From contig NZ_AWFZ01000030.1 of NCBI RefSeq assembly GCF_000463155.2, positions 197,596 to 261,595 of the forward strand: DNA of 64,000 bases. Direction: 5' to 3'. A program made the position numbers and the translations under genes. Source of the stretch: Siccibacter turicensis LMG 23730 (GTDB taxonomy: Bacteria; Pseudomonadota; Gammaproteobacteria; Enterobacterales; Enterobacteriaceae). This document shows, in pieces, positions 37,454 to 46,823 of the stretch. The notes beneath the pieces were generated by a model, which was given only the letters and a program-made list of their open reading frames with translations, was not told where the DNA came from and did not search any database. How positions within the stretch are numbered: position 1 is the stretch's first letter; each line of letters starts with the position of its first letter.

Positions 37454-37484
37454 GGCATCATGCCCTGCGCGGTGCGCAGGGCAC
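37454..37484 (-). terminator. Hairpin after elaB
   Basis: A GC-rich hairpin GCCCTGCGC / GCGCAGGGC with a three-base loop lies about six bases past the elaB stop. There is no U-run, so read-through into menD is possible. Confidence 0.5.
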
Positions 37485-37489
37485 AAGGC

Positions 37490-37798
37490 TTAGCGACGAA
37501 GCAGTAAACCCAGTACCAGGCCTGCTGCGGCACCAATACCAATCCCCTGCCACGGTTTTTCGTGCACGTATTCATCAGCACGGTAAGCCGCTTTTTTGGC
37601 ACGGAAATAGTAGTTGTCGGACGCATGGCTGACGCGATTTTTCACATCGTGCAGCGCCTGCTCTGCGCGGGCTTTCAGCTCGATATACTTCTGGTCAGCC
37701 GGGTCGCCGGATGCGCGTAACACTTCTTCAAGCGTATCGCTCAGCAGGGTCAGGTCGTCATCCAGTCGCGGTTCGTAAGGTTGTTCATTCATTGACAT
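37490..37798 (-). CDS. elaB: ElaB, tail-anchored inner-membrane ribosome-associated protein
   Basis: 102 residues (E. coli 101). DUF883 family: an acidic, charged helical N-terminus ('LDDDLTLLSDTLEEVL', 'DPADQKYIELKARAEQAL') and a single C-terminal TM anchor 'GIGIGAAAGLVLGLLLRR'. E. coli ElaB and its paralogues YqjD and YgaM sit in the inner membrane and bind stationary-phase ribosomes; elaB is RpoS-controlled there. It could start at 37798 or at the second Met (37792). Confidence 0.94.
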   Translation of the reverse strand: MSMNEQPYEPRLDDDLTLLSDTLEEVLRASGDPADQKYIELKARAEQALHDVKNRVSHASDNYYFRAKKAAYRADEYVHEKPWQGIGIGAAAGLVLGLLLRR

Positions 37799-37869
37799 AA
37801 TGGTTCTCCGTTTTCAAACGTTTACTGGTTCGCTAACTATAGACAACATCCCGCCATCCTGCGTAACCG

Positions 37870-38319
37870 CTATTCGCGCGCCATACCGACGTGCGGGATG
37901 CCATCTTCGTCGTAAACGGGCGTCACCGGCTGAAAACCAAACCCGGCGTAGAAAGGTTGCAGATGGGCCTGCGCGCTGAGGTACAGCGCCTTCTGCGGCC
38001 AGTGCTGCTGGCAACTGGCCAGCGCACGCGTCATCAGCTGAGCACCCAGTTTTTCACCTCGTACCGACCCCTCGACAATCACCCGGCCAATGCTGACCGG
38101 CTCCGGATCGGGCCCATTTTTCAGAATCCTCGCATAAGCAATCAGCCTTCCATCGCGCCAACCGAGGATGTGGCGGTTTTCGCCCACCAGATCCTCGCCG
38201 TCGATATCCAGATAGGGACAGGTTTGCTCGACAACAAACACCTCGCAGCGCAGTTGAAGCAGGGCGTACAGCGTCGGGACATCAAGCTCTGAGTGGTGCA
38301 GGTCTTGCCAATGAATCAT
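37870..38319 (-). CDS. elaA: ElaA, GNAT-family N-acetyltransferase
   Basis: 149 residues (E. coli 153). GNAT fold with the acetyl-CoA loop region 'SIGRVIVEGSVRGEKLGAQLM' and the following helix. Substrate unknown. It is upstream of elaB on the same strand (71-base gap) and divergent from rbn. Confidence 0.92.
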   Translation of the reverse strand: MIHWQDLHHSELDVPTLYALLQLRCEVFVVEQTCPYLDIDGEDLVGENRHILGWRDGRLIAYARILKNGPDPEPVSIGRVIVEGSVRGEKLGAQLMTRALASCQQHWPQKALYLSAQAHLQPFYAGFGFQPVTPVYDEDGIPHVGMARE

Positions 38320-38390
38320 GAGATGCTCCTGTACATGCGTTATCGCCGTTATACTAAAGGCTTTTCCTTCAGACAGGGGATCACTTTCGT

Positions 38391-39305
38391 ATGGAACTGA
38401 CCTTTTTAGGTACGTCAGCGGGCGTGCCCACCCGAACGCGTAATGTGACGGCTATTACCCTGACTCCGCTTGAGAATAAACCGGATCTTTGGCTGTTCGA
38501 CTGCGGTGAAGGTACCCAGCAGCAGATGCTGCATACCCAGATCAACCCGGGCAAGCTGACGCGTATCTTCATCACCCATCTTCATGGCGACCACATTTTT
38601 GGCCTGCCCGGCCTGCTGTGCAGCCGCTCGATGGCCGGCAGCCAGGTGCCGCTGACCGTTTACGGCCCGGCCGGCATTCGGCGGTTTATTGAGATGTCGC
38701 TGGCGCTGAGCGGGTCCTGGACCAGCTATCCGCTGGAGATTATCGAAATCGACGGCGGCGTGGTGCTGGACGATGCCGACGTGCGGGTGACGGCCTACCC
38801 GCTGACCCACCCGGTCGAGTGCTACGGCTACCGCATCGAGCAGCACGATAAACCCGGCACGCTCGACGCGGCCCGTCTTATCGCTGCGGGCGTCACCCCA
38901 GGCCCGCTGTTCCAGCGGCTCAAAAAGGGGGAAACCCTTGAGCTTGAGGACGGCCGCATGATTCGCGGTGCAGACTTTCTCGGGGAGACGCGTAAAGGAA
39001 AAACGCTGGCCATCTTTGGCGATACGGCGCCAACGCCGGCGGGAATGGCGCTGGCCAGCGACGCCGACGTGATGGTCCACGAGACTACCCTGGAGGCGGC
39101 GATGGCGGAAAAAGCCAACGGCCGCGGGCACAGCACCACGGTTCAGGCGGCAGAGCTTGCTCGCGCCGCCGGGGTGAAACGGATGATCGCCACCCACCTC
39201 AGCTCTCGCTACGATGCCGTGGCGTGCCAGGCGCTGCTGGAGGAGTGCCGGGCGGTGTTTCCGGCCAGCGAACTGGCCCGCGACTTCCTCACTGTGACGG
39301 TGTAA
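38391..39305 (+). CDS. rbn: Ribonuclease BN/Z (ElaC)
   Basis: 304 residues (E. coli 305). Metallo-beta-lactamase-fold RNase with zinc motif '[16 protein letters not shown]' (HXHXDH) and later His/Asp ligands in 'AIFGDTAPT' and 'IATHLSSRY'. It processes or trims tRNA 3' ends and degrades some RNAs. In E. coli elaD follows; here nuoN comes straight after a terminator. Confidence 0.96.
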   Translation: MELTFLGTSAGVPTRTRNVTAITLTPLENKPDLWLFDCGEGTQQQMLHTQINPGKLTRIFITHLHGDHIFGLPGLLCSRSMAGSQVPLTVYGPAGIRRFIEMSLALSGSWTSYPLEIIEIDGGVVLDDADVRVTAYPLTHPVECYGYRIEQHDKPGTLDAARLIAAGVTPGPLFQRLKKGETLELEDGRMIRGADFLGETRKGKTLAIFGDTAPTPAGMALASDADVMVHETTLEAAMAEKANGRGHSTTVQAAELARAAGVKRMIATHLSSRYDAVACQALLEECRAVFPASELARDFLTVTV

Positions 39306-39308
39306 GGC

Positions 39309-39337
39309 AAAAAAAACCGCCCGAGGGCGGTTTTTTT
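39309..39337. terminator. Bidirectional terminator of rbn and the nuo operon
   Basis: A-run, ACCGCCC, two-base loop GA, GGGCGGT, T-run, placed between the convergent rbn and nuoN stops. It works in both directions. Confidence 0.9.
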
Positions 39338-39354
39338 AGTCCAGTCGGGCTGGA

Positions 39355-40812
39355 TTACATCAGCGGCTGCGCCATCTGCACCAGCGTAATCAGCGGCTGT
39401 GGCCATACGCCCAGCACCAGCACCAGCAGCGCGGAGATCAGTACCACCACACCACCTGCGCTCCATGCCCAGTCGGACGGCGCATCGCGGTTAAGCTGCT
39501 GCGGGGCAGTCAGGTAGAGGCTCACCGCCACGCGCAGATAGTAGTAGAGACCAATCGCGGAACCCACCACCACTGCTGCAGTCAGCCACCACATGTTGCT
39601 CTGTACACCCACCGCCAGCACATAGAATTTACCGATAAAGCCAAGCGTCATCGGGATCCCCGCCAGCGACAGCATCATCACCGTCATGACCGCAGAGAGG
39701 ATCGGACGGTGCCAGAACAGCCCCCGGTAGGAGTAAAGCGAATCGGCGTCCGGCCCGCGGTACGGGCTGGACATCAGGCTCACTACGCCAAAGGCGCCGA
39801 GGCTGCTGAACAGGTAGCCCGCGAGGTATACCCCGACGGTTTCCATCGCCAGCTCGCCGCTTTGCAGGGCGATCAGCGCCACCAGCAGATAACCCAGGTG
39901 TGAGATGGATGAGTAGCCCAGCAGACGTTTGATGTTGCTCTGGCTCAGCGCCATCAGGTTACCGAACAGGATTGAAGCCACCGCGATAATCCCGAGCACC
40001 ATACGCACCGCCTCGCTATCGCCTACCGGCGCATAGAGGAACAGGCGCATCACCACACCGAAGATCGCAATTTTGCTCGCGGTCGCCAGGAAGGTCGACA
40101 CCGGTGCCGGCGCGCCCTGGTAAACGTCCGGCGTCCACAGATGGAACGGTACCAGCGACAGCTTGAAGCCCAGACCCACGATCATCAGACCCAGACCCGC
40201 CAGCAGCAGCGGTTCATGCATCATGTTGTCGGCAAGGCTCTTGCCCAGCGCCACGAAGGAGAGATTCCCCGACTGCGCATATACCAGTGCCATACCAAAC
40301 AGCAGGAACGACGAGGCGGACGCGGAAAGGATGGTGTATTTGATCGCCGCTTCCAGAGAGCGCTTCTGCCGGAAGGCGTATCCCACCAGCCCGAACAGCG
40401 GCAGCGAGATCAGCTCAATCCCGAGGAACAGCGCCGCCAGATGGTTGGCGTTCGCCAGAAGGATGCCACCCAGCGCGGCGATTAACACCAGCAGGTAGAA
40501 CTCTTCCTGGTTATCCGTATAGCCCTGGAGCCACGGATAGGCGAAGGTGCAGGTCGCGAGGCTCGCCAGCAGCACAAGGCCGGTGTAGAGCATCGCAAAA
40601 CCGTCAACCCGCATCAGCGGGGTGACGTCCATAGGGCCAGCCTGGCCAACAAACCACAGTGAAACCAGTGCAGCATTAAGGCCAATCACCGACAGCGTGG
40701 CATTGAGGAAGTGGTCGCGTCGCCATGCAATAGACAGCATCACAACCACTACCGTCAAACCGACGATCAGCAGCGGAAGCAGCGCGATCAGATGTTGAGG
40801 AGTTATAGTCAT
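39355..40812 (-). CDS. nuoN: NADH:quinone oxidoreductase subunit N
   Basis: 485 residues from [11 protein letters not shown], as in E. coli; an upstream in-frame Met overlaps nuoM and is rejected. Antiporter-like proton-pumping membrane subunit with 14 TM helices. The conserved membrane Lys/Glu pattern of Mrp-type subunits is visible in '[16 protein letters not shown]' and '[23 protein letters not shown]'. It is the last gene of the nuo operon, seven bases after nuoM. Confidence 0.97.
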   Translation of the reverse strand: MTITPQHLIALLPLLIVGLTVVVVMLSIAWRRDHFLNATLSVIGLNAALVSLWFVGQAGPMDVTPLMRVDGFAMLYTGLVLLASLATCTFAYPWLQGYTDNQEEFYLLVLIAALGGILLANANHLAALFLGIELISLPLFGLVGYAFRQKRSLEAAIKYTILSASASSFLLFGMALVYAQSGNLSFVALGKSLADNMMHEPLLLAGLGLMIVGLGFKLSLVPFHLWTPDVYQGAPAPVSTFLATASKIAIFGVVMRLFLYAPVGDSEAVRMVLGIIAVASILFGNLMALSQSNIKRLLGYSSISHLGYLLVALIALQSGELAMETVGVYLAGYLFSSLGAFGVVSLMSSPYRGPDADSLYSYRGLFWHRPILSAVMTVMMLSLAGIPMTLGFIGKFYVLAVGVQSNMWWLTAAVVVGSAIGLYYYLRVAVSLYLTAPQQLNRDAPSDWAWSAGGVVVLISALLVLVLGVWPQPLITLVQMAQPLM

Positions 40813-40819
40813 GAGCGAA

Positions 40820-42349
40820 TTACGGCCTTGTAGTAGAAGCAGAATTAACAAACCACTGCTGGATATTGCTCATCGCGGAGTGCGAGGTATCCAGAATCGG
40901 CTGCGGATAGATGCCAAGCAGCACCAGAAGCGCTACCAGCAACAGAATGATGAACAGCTCGCGCGCTGACATGCCGCGGATGTCCTGCTTCGCCGCTTCG
41001 CTCTTCGCCTGACCGAAGTAGGCGCGGTGGAGCATTGCCAGCGAGTAGACCGAGGCGAACACCAGACCGAAGGTGGAGATAACGGTAATCACCGGTACCA
41101 CCTGGAAGCTGCCGAACAGGATCATGAATTCACCGACGAAGTTACCGGTGCCCGGCATCCCCAGCGTAGCCACGGCGAAGAACATCGACATTGCCGGTAA
41201 CCATTTGATCTTGCTCCACAGGCCGCCCATCTGACGCATATCACGCGTATGCAGACGCTCGTAAAGCTGACCGCAGAGAATGAACAGACCCGCTGCTGAC
41301 AGACCGTGGGCAATCATCTGAATAACCGCGCCCTGGTACGCCAGCTGGCTGCCGGTGTAGATGGCAATCAGCACGAAGCCCATGTGCGATACCGAGGTAT
41401 AGGCAATCAGACGCTTGATGTCGTACTGGGTAAAGGCCATCCACGCGCCGTAGAAAATACCGATAACACCCAGCCACATGGCAATCGGGGCGAACTCGGC
41501 AGAGGCGTTCGGGAACAGCGGCAGCGAGAAGCGCAGCAGACCGTAGGCTGCGGTTTTCAGCAGAATCCCTGCCAGGTCAACGGAACCGGCGGTCGGTGCC
41601 TGTGAGTGCGCGTCCGGAAGCCAGCCGTGAAGCGGAACCACCGGCATTTTTACCGCGAAGGCGATAAAGAAGCCCAGCATCAGCAGCCACTCCACGCCAT
41701 GAGACATCGGCGTGTTCAGCAGCAGTTCATAGTTGAAGGTCCACTGCCCTGTCGCGTTGTAGTGCACAAACACCAGCGCCAGGATGGCGATCAGCATCAC
41801 CAGACCGCTCGCCTGGGTATAGATGAAGAACTTGGTGGCCGCGGTGATACGCGTCTTCCCATCAGAGGCTTTATGACCCCAGAGCGCGATGAGGAAGTAC
41901 ATCGGCACCAGCATCATCTCCCAGAAGAAGAAGAACAGGAACATGTCGATGGCAAGGAACACACCGATTACGCCGCCGAGGATCCACATCAGGTTCAGGT
42001 GGAAGAAGCCCTGATATTTTTCGATTTCGTTCCAGGAGCAGAGTACCGCCAGCACCCCGAGGAAACCGGTCAGCACCACCATCAGCAGTGAGAGGCCGTC
42101 CAGCGCCAGGTGAATGGTGATGCCAAAGCGCGGGATCCACTGCATCACAAACTCAGACTGCCACTGCGGAATGCCGGCTGCCTGCGTTAAGGAGTAGCCG
42201 CCCTGCAACCAGAGTTGCAGACCGAGCGCCAGCGTCAGCCCCATCGTGATCAGCGCAATCCAGCGTGGAACCTTGACGCCAAAGCGTTCGGTCTGCCAGC
42301 AAAGGAAGCCGCCGATGAAGGGGATTAGTATTAACCAGGGTAATAACAT
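40820..42349 (-). CDS. nuoM: NADH:quinone oxidoreductase subunit M
   Basis: 509 residues, the E. coli length; 14 TM helices. Mrp-antiporter-like proton channel: Glu in '[16 protein letters not shown]' (TM5) and Lys in '[22 protein letters not shown]' (TM7). The operon is otherwise tight, but a 237-base gap with a palindromic repeat separates nuoM from nuoL. Confidence 0.98.
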   Translation of the reverse strand: MLLPWLILIPFIGGFLCWQTERFGVKVPRWIALITMGLTLALGLQLWLQGGYSLTQAAGIPQWQSEFVMQWIPRFGITIHLALDGLSLLMVVLTGFLGVLAVLCSWNEIEKYQGFFHLNLMWILGGVIGVFLAIDMFLFFFFWEMMLVPMYFLIALWGHKASDGKTRITAATKFFIYTQASGLVMLIAILALVFVHYNATGQWTFNYELLLNTPMSHGVEWLLMLGFFIAFAVKMPVVPLHGWLPDAHSQAPTAGSVDLAGILLKTAAYGLLRFSLPLFPNASAEFAPIAMWLGVIGIFYGAWMAFTQYDIKRLIAYTSVSHMGFVLIAIYTGSQLAYQGAVIQMIAHGLSAAGLFILCGQLYERLHTRDMRQMGGLWSKIKWLPAMSMFFAVATLGMPGTGNFVGEFMILFGSFQVVPVITVISTFGLVFASVYSLAMLHRAYFGQAKSEAAKQDIRGMSARELFIILLLVALLVLLGIYPQPILDTSHSAMSNIQQWFVNSASTTRP

Positions 42350-42401
42350 AGCTAAGTATGTCCCTTATATTTACTCCTGCTCAGGCTATCTTACTCGCCA
42401 G

Positions 42402-42474
42402 CCGCATCCCGACAGTGCTCGCAATCCTCACGTATTTCACTACGATCCGGTTGCGGTGCGCTGGCGGTATCCGG
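42402..42474. repeat. Large palindromic element between nuoL and nuoM
   Basis: Left arm 42402-42434 and right arm 42441-42474 are imperfect inverted repeats of ~33 bases around a six-base loop TTTCAC; both arms read CCG(C/G)AT(C/A)CCG(A/C)CAG in their outer part. It resembles the enterobacterial intergenic palindrome families. It could fold in the mRNA between the two genes and lower nuoM expression or stabilise RNA ends (inference). Confidence 0.65.
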
Positions 42475-42540
42475 TCTGACTTCGCCGATGATGCCTGTAC
42501 TTCAGGAACAGTTACCTAAAATTAATTCTTCGTTAACAGG

Positions 42541-42564
42541 CCCGGTAAACCTACTGCTACCGGG
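42541..42564 (-). other. Hairpin just downstream of nuoL
   Basis: CCCGGTA / TACCGGG stem with a ten-base loop, 22 bases past the nuoL stop. No U-run follows on the minus strand, so it is not a clear terminator. Confidence 0.45.
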
Positions 42565-42586
42565 CGTATTGACTAAGCCAACAAAC

Positions 42587-44428
42587 TCAACGCAATACCA
42601 TCAACAGGCCCAGCACGACGACCGCGCCGATGCTCATTGAGGCGACATACCAGCGCAGGTAGCCGTTTTCGCTGAACACCAGCCCGCGGCCCGCAAGGCG
42701 CGACAGAATGGCCGGCGTGTTCATCACCGAATTCAACGGATCGCGCTTGATAAGCCAGGCAATGCCGAGGAACGGCTTGACGAACACCTTGTCATACAGC
42801 CAGTCGAAGCCCCAGGCATGGAACCACCAGGTGCCGAAGAAACGGCCCGGCGCGCTTTTCGCCACGGCGCTGACCAGCGAGCGTTTGCCCAGCCACAGCC
42901 ATGCGGCGATCAGGATGCCCGCAATCGCGACAACGCCTGAGGTAATCTCCAGCGTCAGTACGCGGTCGTGCGCAAGTTCGGTGGTATCCGGCAGTACGCC
43001 CTGCAGCGGCGGCACAATCATCGCACCGACGAAGGTAGAGAGGATCAGCAGCACGATAAGCGGCAGGTGATGGGTAATGCCCTTGCCTGCGTGAGCGTGA
43101 ATTTGCTCTTTGCCATGGAAGACGATGAAAATCATACGGAAGGTATAAAGGGATGTCATAAACGCCCCGACCAGACCCGCGACCATCAGATTCATGTGAC
43201 CGTTCGCCATCGCCCCGGCAAGGATTTCGTCCTTACTGAAGAAGCCTGCGGTGATAAGCGGCAGGGCCGACAGCGCGGCGCCCCCTACCAGGAAGCAGGC
43301 GTAGACCAGCGGAATCGACTTACGCAGCCCACCCATTTTGAAGATGTTCTGCTCGTGGTGGCAGGCGAGGATCACCGAACCGGACGCGAGGAACAGCAGC
43401 GCTTTGAAGAAAGCGTGGGTCATCAGATGGAAAATAGCGGCGTCCCATGCCTGAACGCCCAGCGCCAGGAACATGTAGCCGATCTGGCTCATGGTGGAGT
43501 AGGCCAGCACGCGTTTGATGTCGGTCTGTACCAGCGCGGCGAAACCGGCCATCAGCAGCGTAACCGCACCAACGATGCCAACCAGATGCAGCACTTCCGG
43601 CGTCATCAGGAACAGACCGTGGGTGCGCGCGATAAGGTACACGCCCGCTGTAACCATGGTTGCGGCGTGGATCAGCGCGGAGACCGGGGTCGGGCCCGCC
43701 ATCGCATCGGCAAGCCAGGTCTGGAGCGGCAGCTGCGCGGATTTACCCACGGCACCACCCAGCAGCATCAGCGTAGCCCACATCAGCATGTCGTTGCCGG
43801 CGGCGAAGTGCGCCGGTGCCAGTTCAACCATTTCGCGGAAGTTCAGCGTGCCGAGCTCGTTGTAGAGGATGAACAGCGCGAACGCCAGGAAGACGTCACC
43901 CACACGGGTCACCACGAAGGCTTTCATCGCCGCCGCGCCGTTCTTCGGATCGGTGTAGTAGAAACCAATCAGCAGGTACGAGCACAGCCCCACGCCTTCC
44001 CAGCCGAGGTACATCAGCAGCAGGTTATCGGCCAGTACCAGCACCACCATGCTTGCGATGAACAGGTTGGTATAGGCGAAGAAGCGGGAGTAACCCTCTT
44101 CACCGCGCATGTACCAGGAGGCGAACATATGGATGAAGAAGCCCACGCCGGTGACCACCGAGAGCATGGTCAGCGACAGGCCGTCCAGCACCAGGTTAAT
44201 GCCGATATTGAAATCGCCAACCGCCATCCAGGTCCACAGCGGCTGGGTGTAAGGCTGCAAGCCCTGGCTGAAGAAATCAAACCCGACGAATACCGTGGTC
44301 AGCGCGGACAGCCCCACTGAACCCATACCGATAGCGGCGGAGAGGTTCTCCGACCAGCGACCGCGGGAAAATGCCAACAGAACGAAGCCAATCAATGGCC
44401 ATAAAATGGTTAACGCGAGCATGTTCAT
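42587..44428 (-). CDS. nuoL: NADH:quinone oxidoreductase subunit L
   Basis: 613 residues, the E. coli length. Most distal proton-pumping subunit: ~16 TM helices including the long lateral helix (about residues 520-560) and a last TM anchor. Conserved '[20 protein letters not shown]' (TM5 Glu) and '[32 protein letters not shown]' region with the TM7/TM8 Lys and His. It overlaps nuoK by four bases. Confidence 0.98.
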   Translation of the reverse strand: MNMLALTILWPLIGFVLLAFSRGRWSENLSAAIGMGSVGLSALTTVFVGFDFFSQGLQPYTQPLWTWMAVGDFNIGINLVLDGLSLTMLSVVTGVGFFIHMFASWYMRGEEGYSRFFAYTNLFIASMVVLVLADNLLLMYLGWEGVGLCSYLLIGFYYTDPKNGAAAMKAFVVTRVGDVFLAFALFILYNELGTLNFREMVELAPAHFAAGNDMLMWATLMLLGGAVGKSAQLPLQTWLADAMAGPTPVSALIHAATMVTAGVYLIARTHGLFLMTPEVLHLVGIVGAVTLLMAGFAALVQTDIKRVLAYSTMSQIGYMFLALGVQAWDAAIFHLMTHAFFKALLFLASGSVILACHHEQNIFKMGGLRKSIPLVYACFLVGGAALSALPLITAGFFSKDEILAGAMANGHMNLMVAGLVGAFMTSLYTFRMIFIVFHGKEQIHAHAGKGITHHLPLIVLLILSTFVGAMIVPPLQGVLPDTTELAHDRVLTLEITSGVVAIAGILIAAWLWLGKRSLVSAVAKSAPGRFFGTWWFHAWGFDWLYDKVFVKPFLGIAWLIKRDPLNSVMNTPAILSRLAGRGLVFSENGYLRWYVASMSIGAVVVLGLLMVLR

Positions 44429-44727
44429 CCACGCATCTCACTTACTGAATCGATATTCAGATTCTGGCGACGACGATGGAGCTGCAGCAGCAGTGCGAGG
44501 CCGATACTGGCTTCCGCGGCGGCTAAGCTAATCGCCAGGATATACATCACCTGACCATCGGTCTGGCCCCAGTAGCTGCCCGCAACGACAAATGCCAGCG
44601 CGGCGGCGTTGATCATGATCTCAAGGCCAATCAGCATAAACAGCAGGTTGCGGCGGATCACCACGCCCGTCAGTCCGAGGACAAACAGAATGGCAGCGAG
44701 GATCAGTCCATGTTGTAACGGGATCAT
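44425..44727 (-). CDS. nuoK: NADH:quinone oxidoreductase subunit K
   Basis: 100 residues, three TM helices. The two membrane glutamates of the E-channel are in '[13 protein letters not shown]' and '[15 protein letters not shown]'. It overlaps both nuoJ and nuoL by four bases, so translation is coupled. Confidence 0.98.
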   Translation of the reverse strand: MIPLQHGLILAAILFVLGLTGVVIRRNLLFMLIGLEIMINAAALAFVVAGSYWGQTDGQVMYILAISLAAAEASIGLALLLQLHRRRQNLNIDSVSEMRG

Positions 44728-45278
44728 GCGTGCTCCTCCGGTTTTCTTTTCACGCTTTCAGCCGGGCGGTTGCTCAGCACTTCCCCCGGACGCTCTTCGC
44801 GACCGATATGGAAGGCGACCACCAGGCCTGCCAGCAGCAGCATTGATGCCAGTTCGACCGCCAGTACGTAAGGCCCGAACAGGGTAATCCCGACGGCTTT
44901 AGCACTGATTGGCGTACCGTCGATGCCCTGGTCATTGATGCCCAGAATGGCGTAAACGATCACCGCCAGCAGGATGGCGGACAAAATGCCCGGGCCAATC
45001 CAGATTTGCGGCTTCAGCCACTGACGCTCCTGCTCAATCTCGGAGCCGCCAAGGTTCAGCATCATCACCACGAACACGAACAGCACCATAATGGCGCCCG
45101 CGTAAACGATGATCTCCAGCGCGCCCGCGAAGTGCGCGCCGATAGAGAAGAACACGCCGGCAATCGCCAACAGGGAGATGATCAGGTACAGCAGCGCATG
45201 TACCGGATTGGTGTGTGTGATCACCCTCAGGGTGGTCAGGACTGCCACAAGGGCACAACTATAAAACGCGAATTCCAT
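44724..45278 (-). CDS. nuoJ: NADH:quinone oxidoreductase subunit J
   Basis: 184 residues, five TM helices. Third helix carries the conserved '[19 protein letters not shown]' with the Tyr of the proton path near the quinone site. It lies ten bases after nuoI and overlaps nuoK by four. Confidence 0.97.
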   Translation of the reverse strand: MEFAFYSCALVAVLTTLRVITHTNPVHALLYLIISLLAIAGVFFSIGAHFAGALEIIVYAGAIMVLFVFVVMMLNLGGSEIEQERQWLKPQIWIGPGILSAILLAVIVYAILGINDQGIDGTPISAKAVGITLFGPYVLAVELASMLLLAGLVVAFHIGREERPGEVLSNRPAESVKRKPEEHA

Positions 45279-45288
45279 TCCTGACTCC

Positions 45289-45831
45289 TTAAGGTAACAG
45301 GCCTTTGACGTCGATAGGCTTCGCTTCGTTTTCCGCTTCGCCTTTATCTTTGCCGTCGATTGCCATACCCGCCATCCGGTAGAAATTGTACTCCGGATAT
45401 TTACCCGGGCCGGAAATCAGCAGGTCCTCTTTTTCGTACACCAGATCCTGACGCTTGTACTCGCCCAGTTCAAAGTCCGGGGTCAGCTGAATCGCCGTGG
45501 TCGGGCACGCTTCTTCACACATGCCGCAGAAGATGCAGCGTGAGAAGTTGATGCGGAAAAACTCCGGATACCAGCGGCCATCTTTGGTTTCTGCTTTTTG
45601 CAGAGAGATACAGCCTACCGGGCAGGCTACCGCACACAGGTTACAGGCTACGCAGCGCTCTTCGCCGTCCGGATCGCGCGTCAGCACAATACGGCCGCGG
45701 TAGCGCGGTGCCAGGTAAACCGGCTCTTCCGGATACATGCGCGTTTCGCGTTTTGCGAACGCGTGCAGGCCGATCATCCAGATACTGCGAACCTGGGTGC
45801 CGAACCCTACCAATAATTGTTTTAAGGTCAT
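45289..45831 (-). CDS. nuoI: NADH:quinone oxidoreductase subunit I (two 4Fe-4S clusters)
   Basis: 180 residues from [11 protein letters not shown], as in E. coli; the frame is open upstream through nuoH but that part is unconserved. It carries clusters N6a and N6b on two ferredoxin motifs, '[12 protein letters not shown]' and '[12 protein letters not shown]', which lead electrons from NuoG to N2 in NuoB. Confidence 0.98.
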   Translation of the reverse strand: MTLKQLLVGFGTQVRSIWMIGLHAFAKRETRMYPEEPVYLAPRYRGRIVLTRDPDGEERCVACNLCAVACPVGCISLQKAETKDGRWYPEFFRINFSRCIFCGMCEEACPTTAIQLTPDFELGEYKRQDLVYEKEDLLISGPGKYPEYNFYRMAGMAIDGKDKGEAENEAKPIDVKGLLP

Positions 45832-45845
45832 GGTCAATTCGCCCC

Positions 45846-46823
45846 TTATTGCGCCTGCCAGAGAATGACAGCCGCCGTTACCAGCAAGTTGATCAGCGTC
45901 AGCGGCAGGCACACTTTCCAGCCGAAGGACATTACCTGGTCATAACGTGGACGCGGTAATGCTGCGCGGATCAGAATAAACATCATCATGAAGAACGCGG
46001 TTTTCAGCGCGAACCAGACGAATGGCGGTAACCACGGGCCGTGCCAGCCACCGAAGAACAGGGTGACAATCAGCGCCGAAACGGTAACGATCGCGACGTA
46101 CTCCCCGACAAAGAACAGACCGAACTTCATGCCGGAATATTCGATGTGGTAACCGTCAGCCAGCTCCTGCTCTGCTTCCGGCTGGTCGAACGGGTGACGG
46201 TGACACACCGCAACGCCCGCGATAGCGAAGGTCAGGAAGCCAAAGAACTGCGGAATGACGTTCCAGAGATCGGCCTGGTTGTTGACGATGTCGGTCATAT
46301 TGAAGGAACCGGCCTGCGCAACCACGCCCATCAAAGACAATCCGAGGAACACCTCATAGCTGAGCGTCTGGGCCGAGGCGCGCATGGCACCCAACAGCGA
46401 GTATTTGTTGTTACTCGCCCAGCCCGCAAACAGCACTGCATACACGGCCAGACCCGCCATCATCAGGAAGAACAGAATCCCGATGTTCAGGTCGGCCACC
46501 ACCCAGGTCGGACTGACCGGGACGATGGCGAACGCCAGCAGCAGCGAGGTGAACGCGATCATCGGCGCAAGGGTGAAGATCATGCGGTCGGTGAAGCGCG
46601 GTACCCAGTCCTCTTTAAAGAACATCTTGATCATGTCAGCAACGAGCTGGAGTGAACCACCCCAGCCGACACGGTTTGGTCCATAGCGGTTCTGGAACAG
46701 GCCGAGCAGACGACGCTCGCCAAAGCTCATGAACGCGCCGCACACCACCACGACCAGCAGAATGACGATCGCCTTGAGGATGCTCAGCAGGATCTCGATA
46801 AGTTCCGGTGTAAACCAGGTCAT
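45846..46823 (-). CDS. nuoH: NADH:quinone oxidoreductase subunit H
   Basis: 325 residues, the E. coli length; eight TM helices. Forms the quinone chamber with NuoB and NuoD. Cytoplasmic loop '[20 protein letters not shown]' with the conserved acidic residues and '[20 protein letters not shown]' are diagnostic. It overlaps nuoG by four bases. Confidence 0.98.
   Translation of the reverse strand: MTWFTPELIEILLSILKAIVILLVVVVCGAFMSFGERRLLGLFQNRYGPNRVGWGGSLQLVADMIKMFFKEDWVPRFTDRMIFTLAPMIAFTSLLLAFAIVPVSPTWVVADLNIGILFFLMMAGLAVYAVLFAGWASNNKYSLLGAMRASAQTLSYEVFLGLSLMGVVAQAGSFNMTDIVNNQADLWNVIPQFFGFLTFAIAGVAVCHRHPFDQPEAEQELADGYHIEYSGMKFGLFFVGEYVAIVTVSALIVTLFFGGWHGPWLPPFVWFALKTAFFMMMFILIRAALPRPRYDQVMSFGWKVCLPLTLINLLVTAAVILWQAQ

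Noticed and set aside
42968-44320. 450-codon plus-strand frame opposite nuoL
   Set aside because: His/Gln/Arg-rich antisense shadow of a membrane-protein gene.
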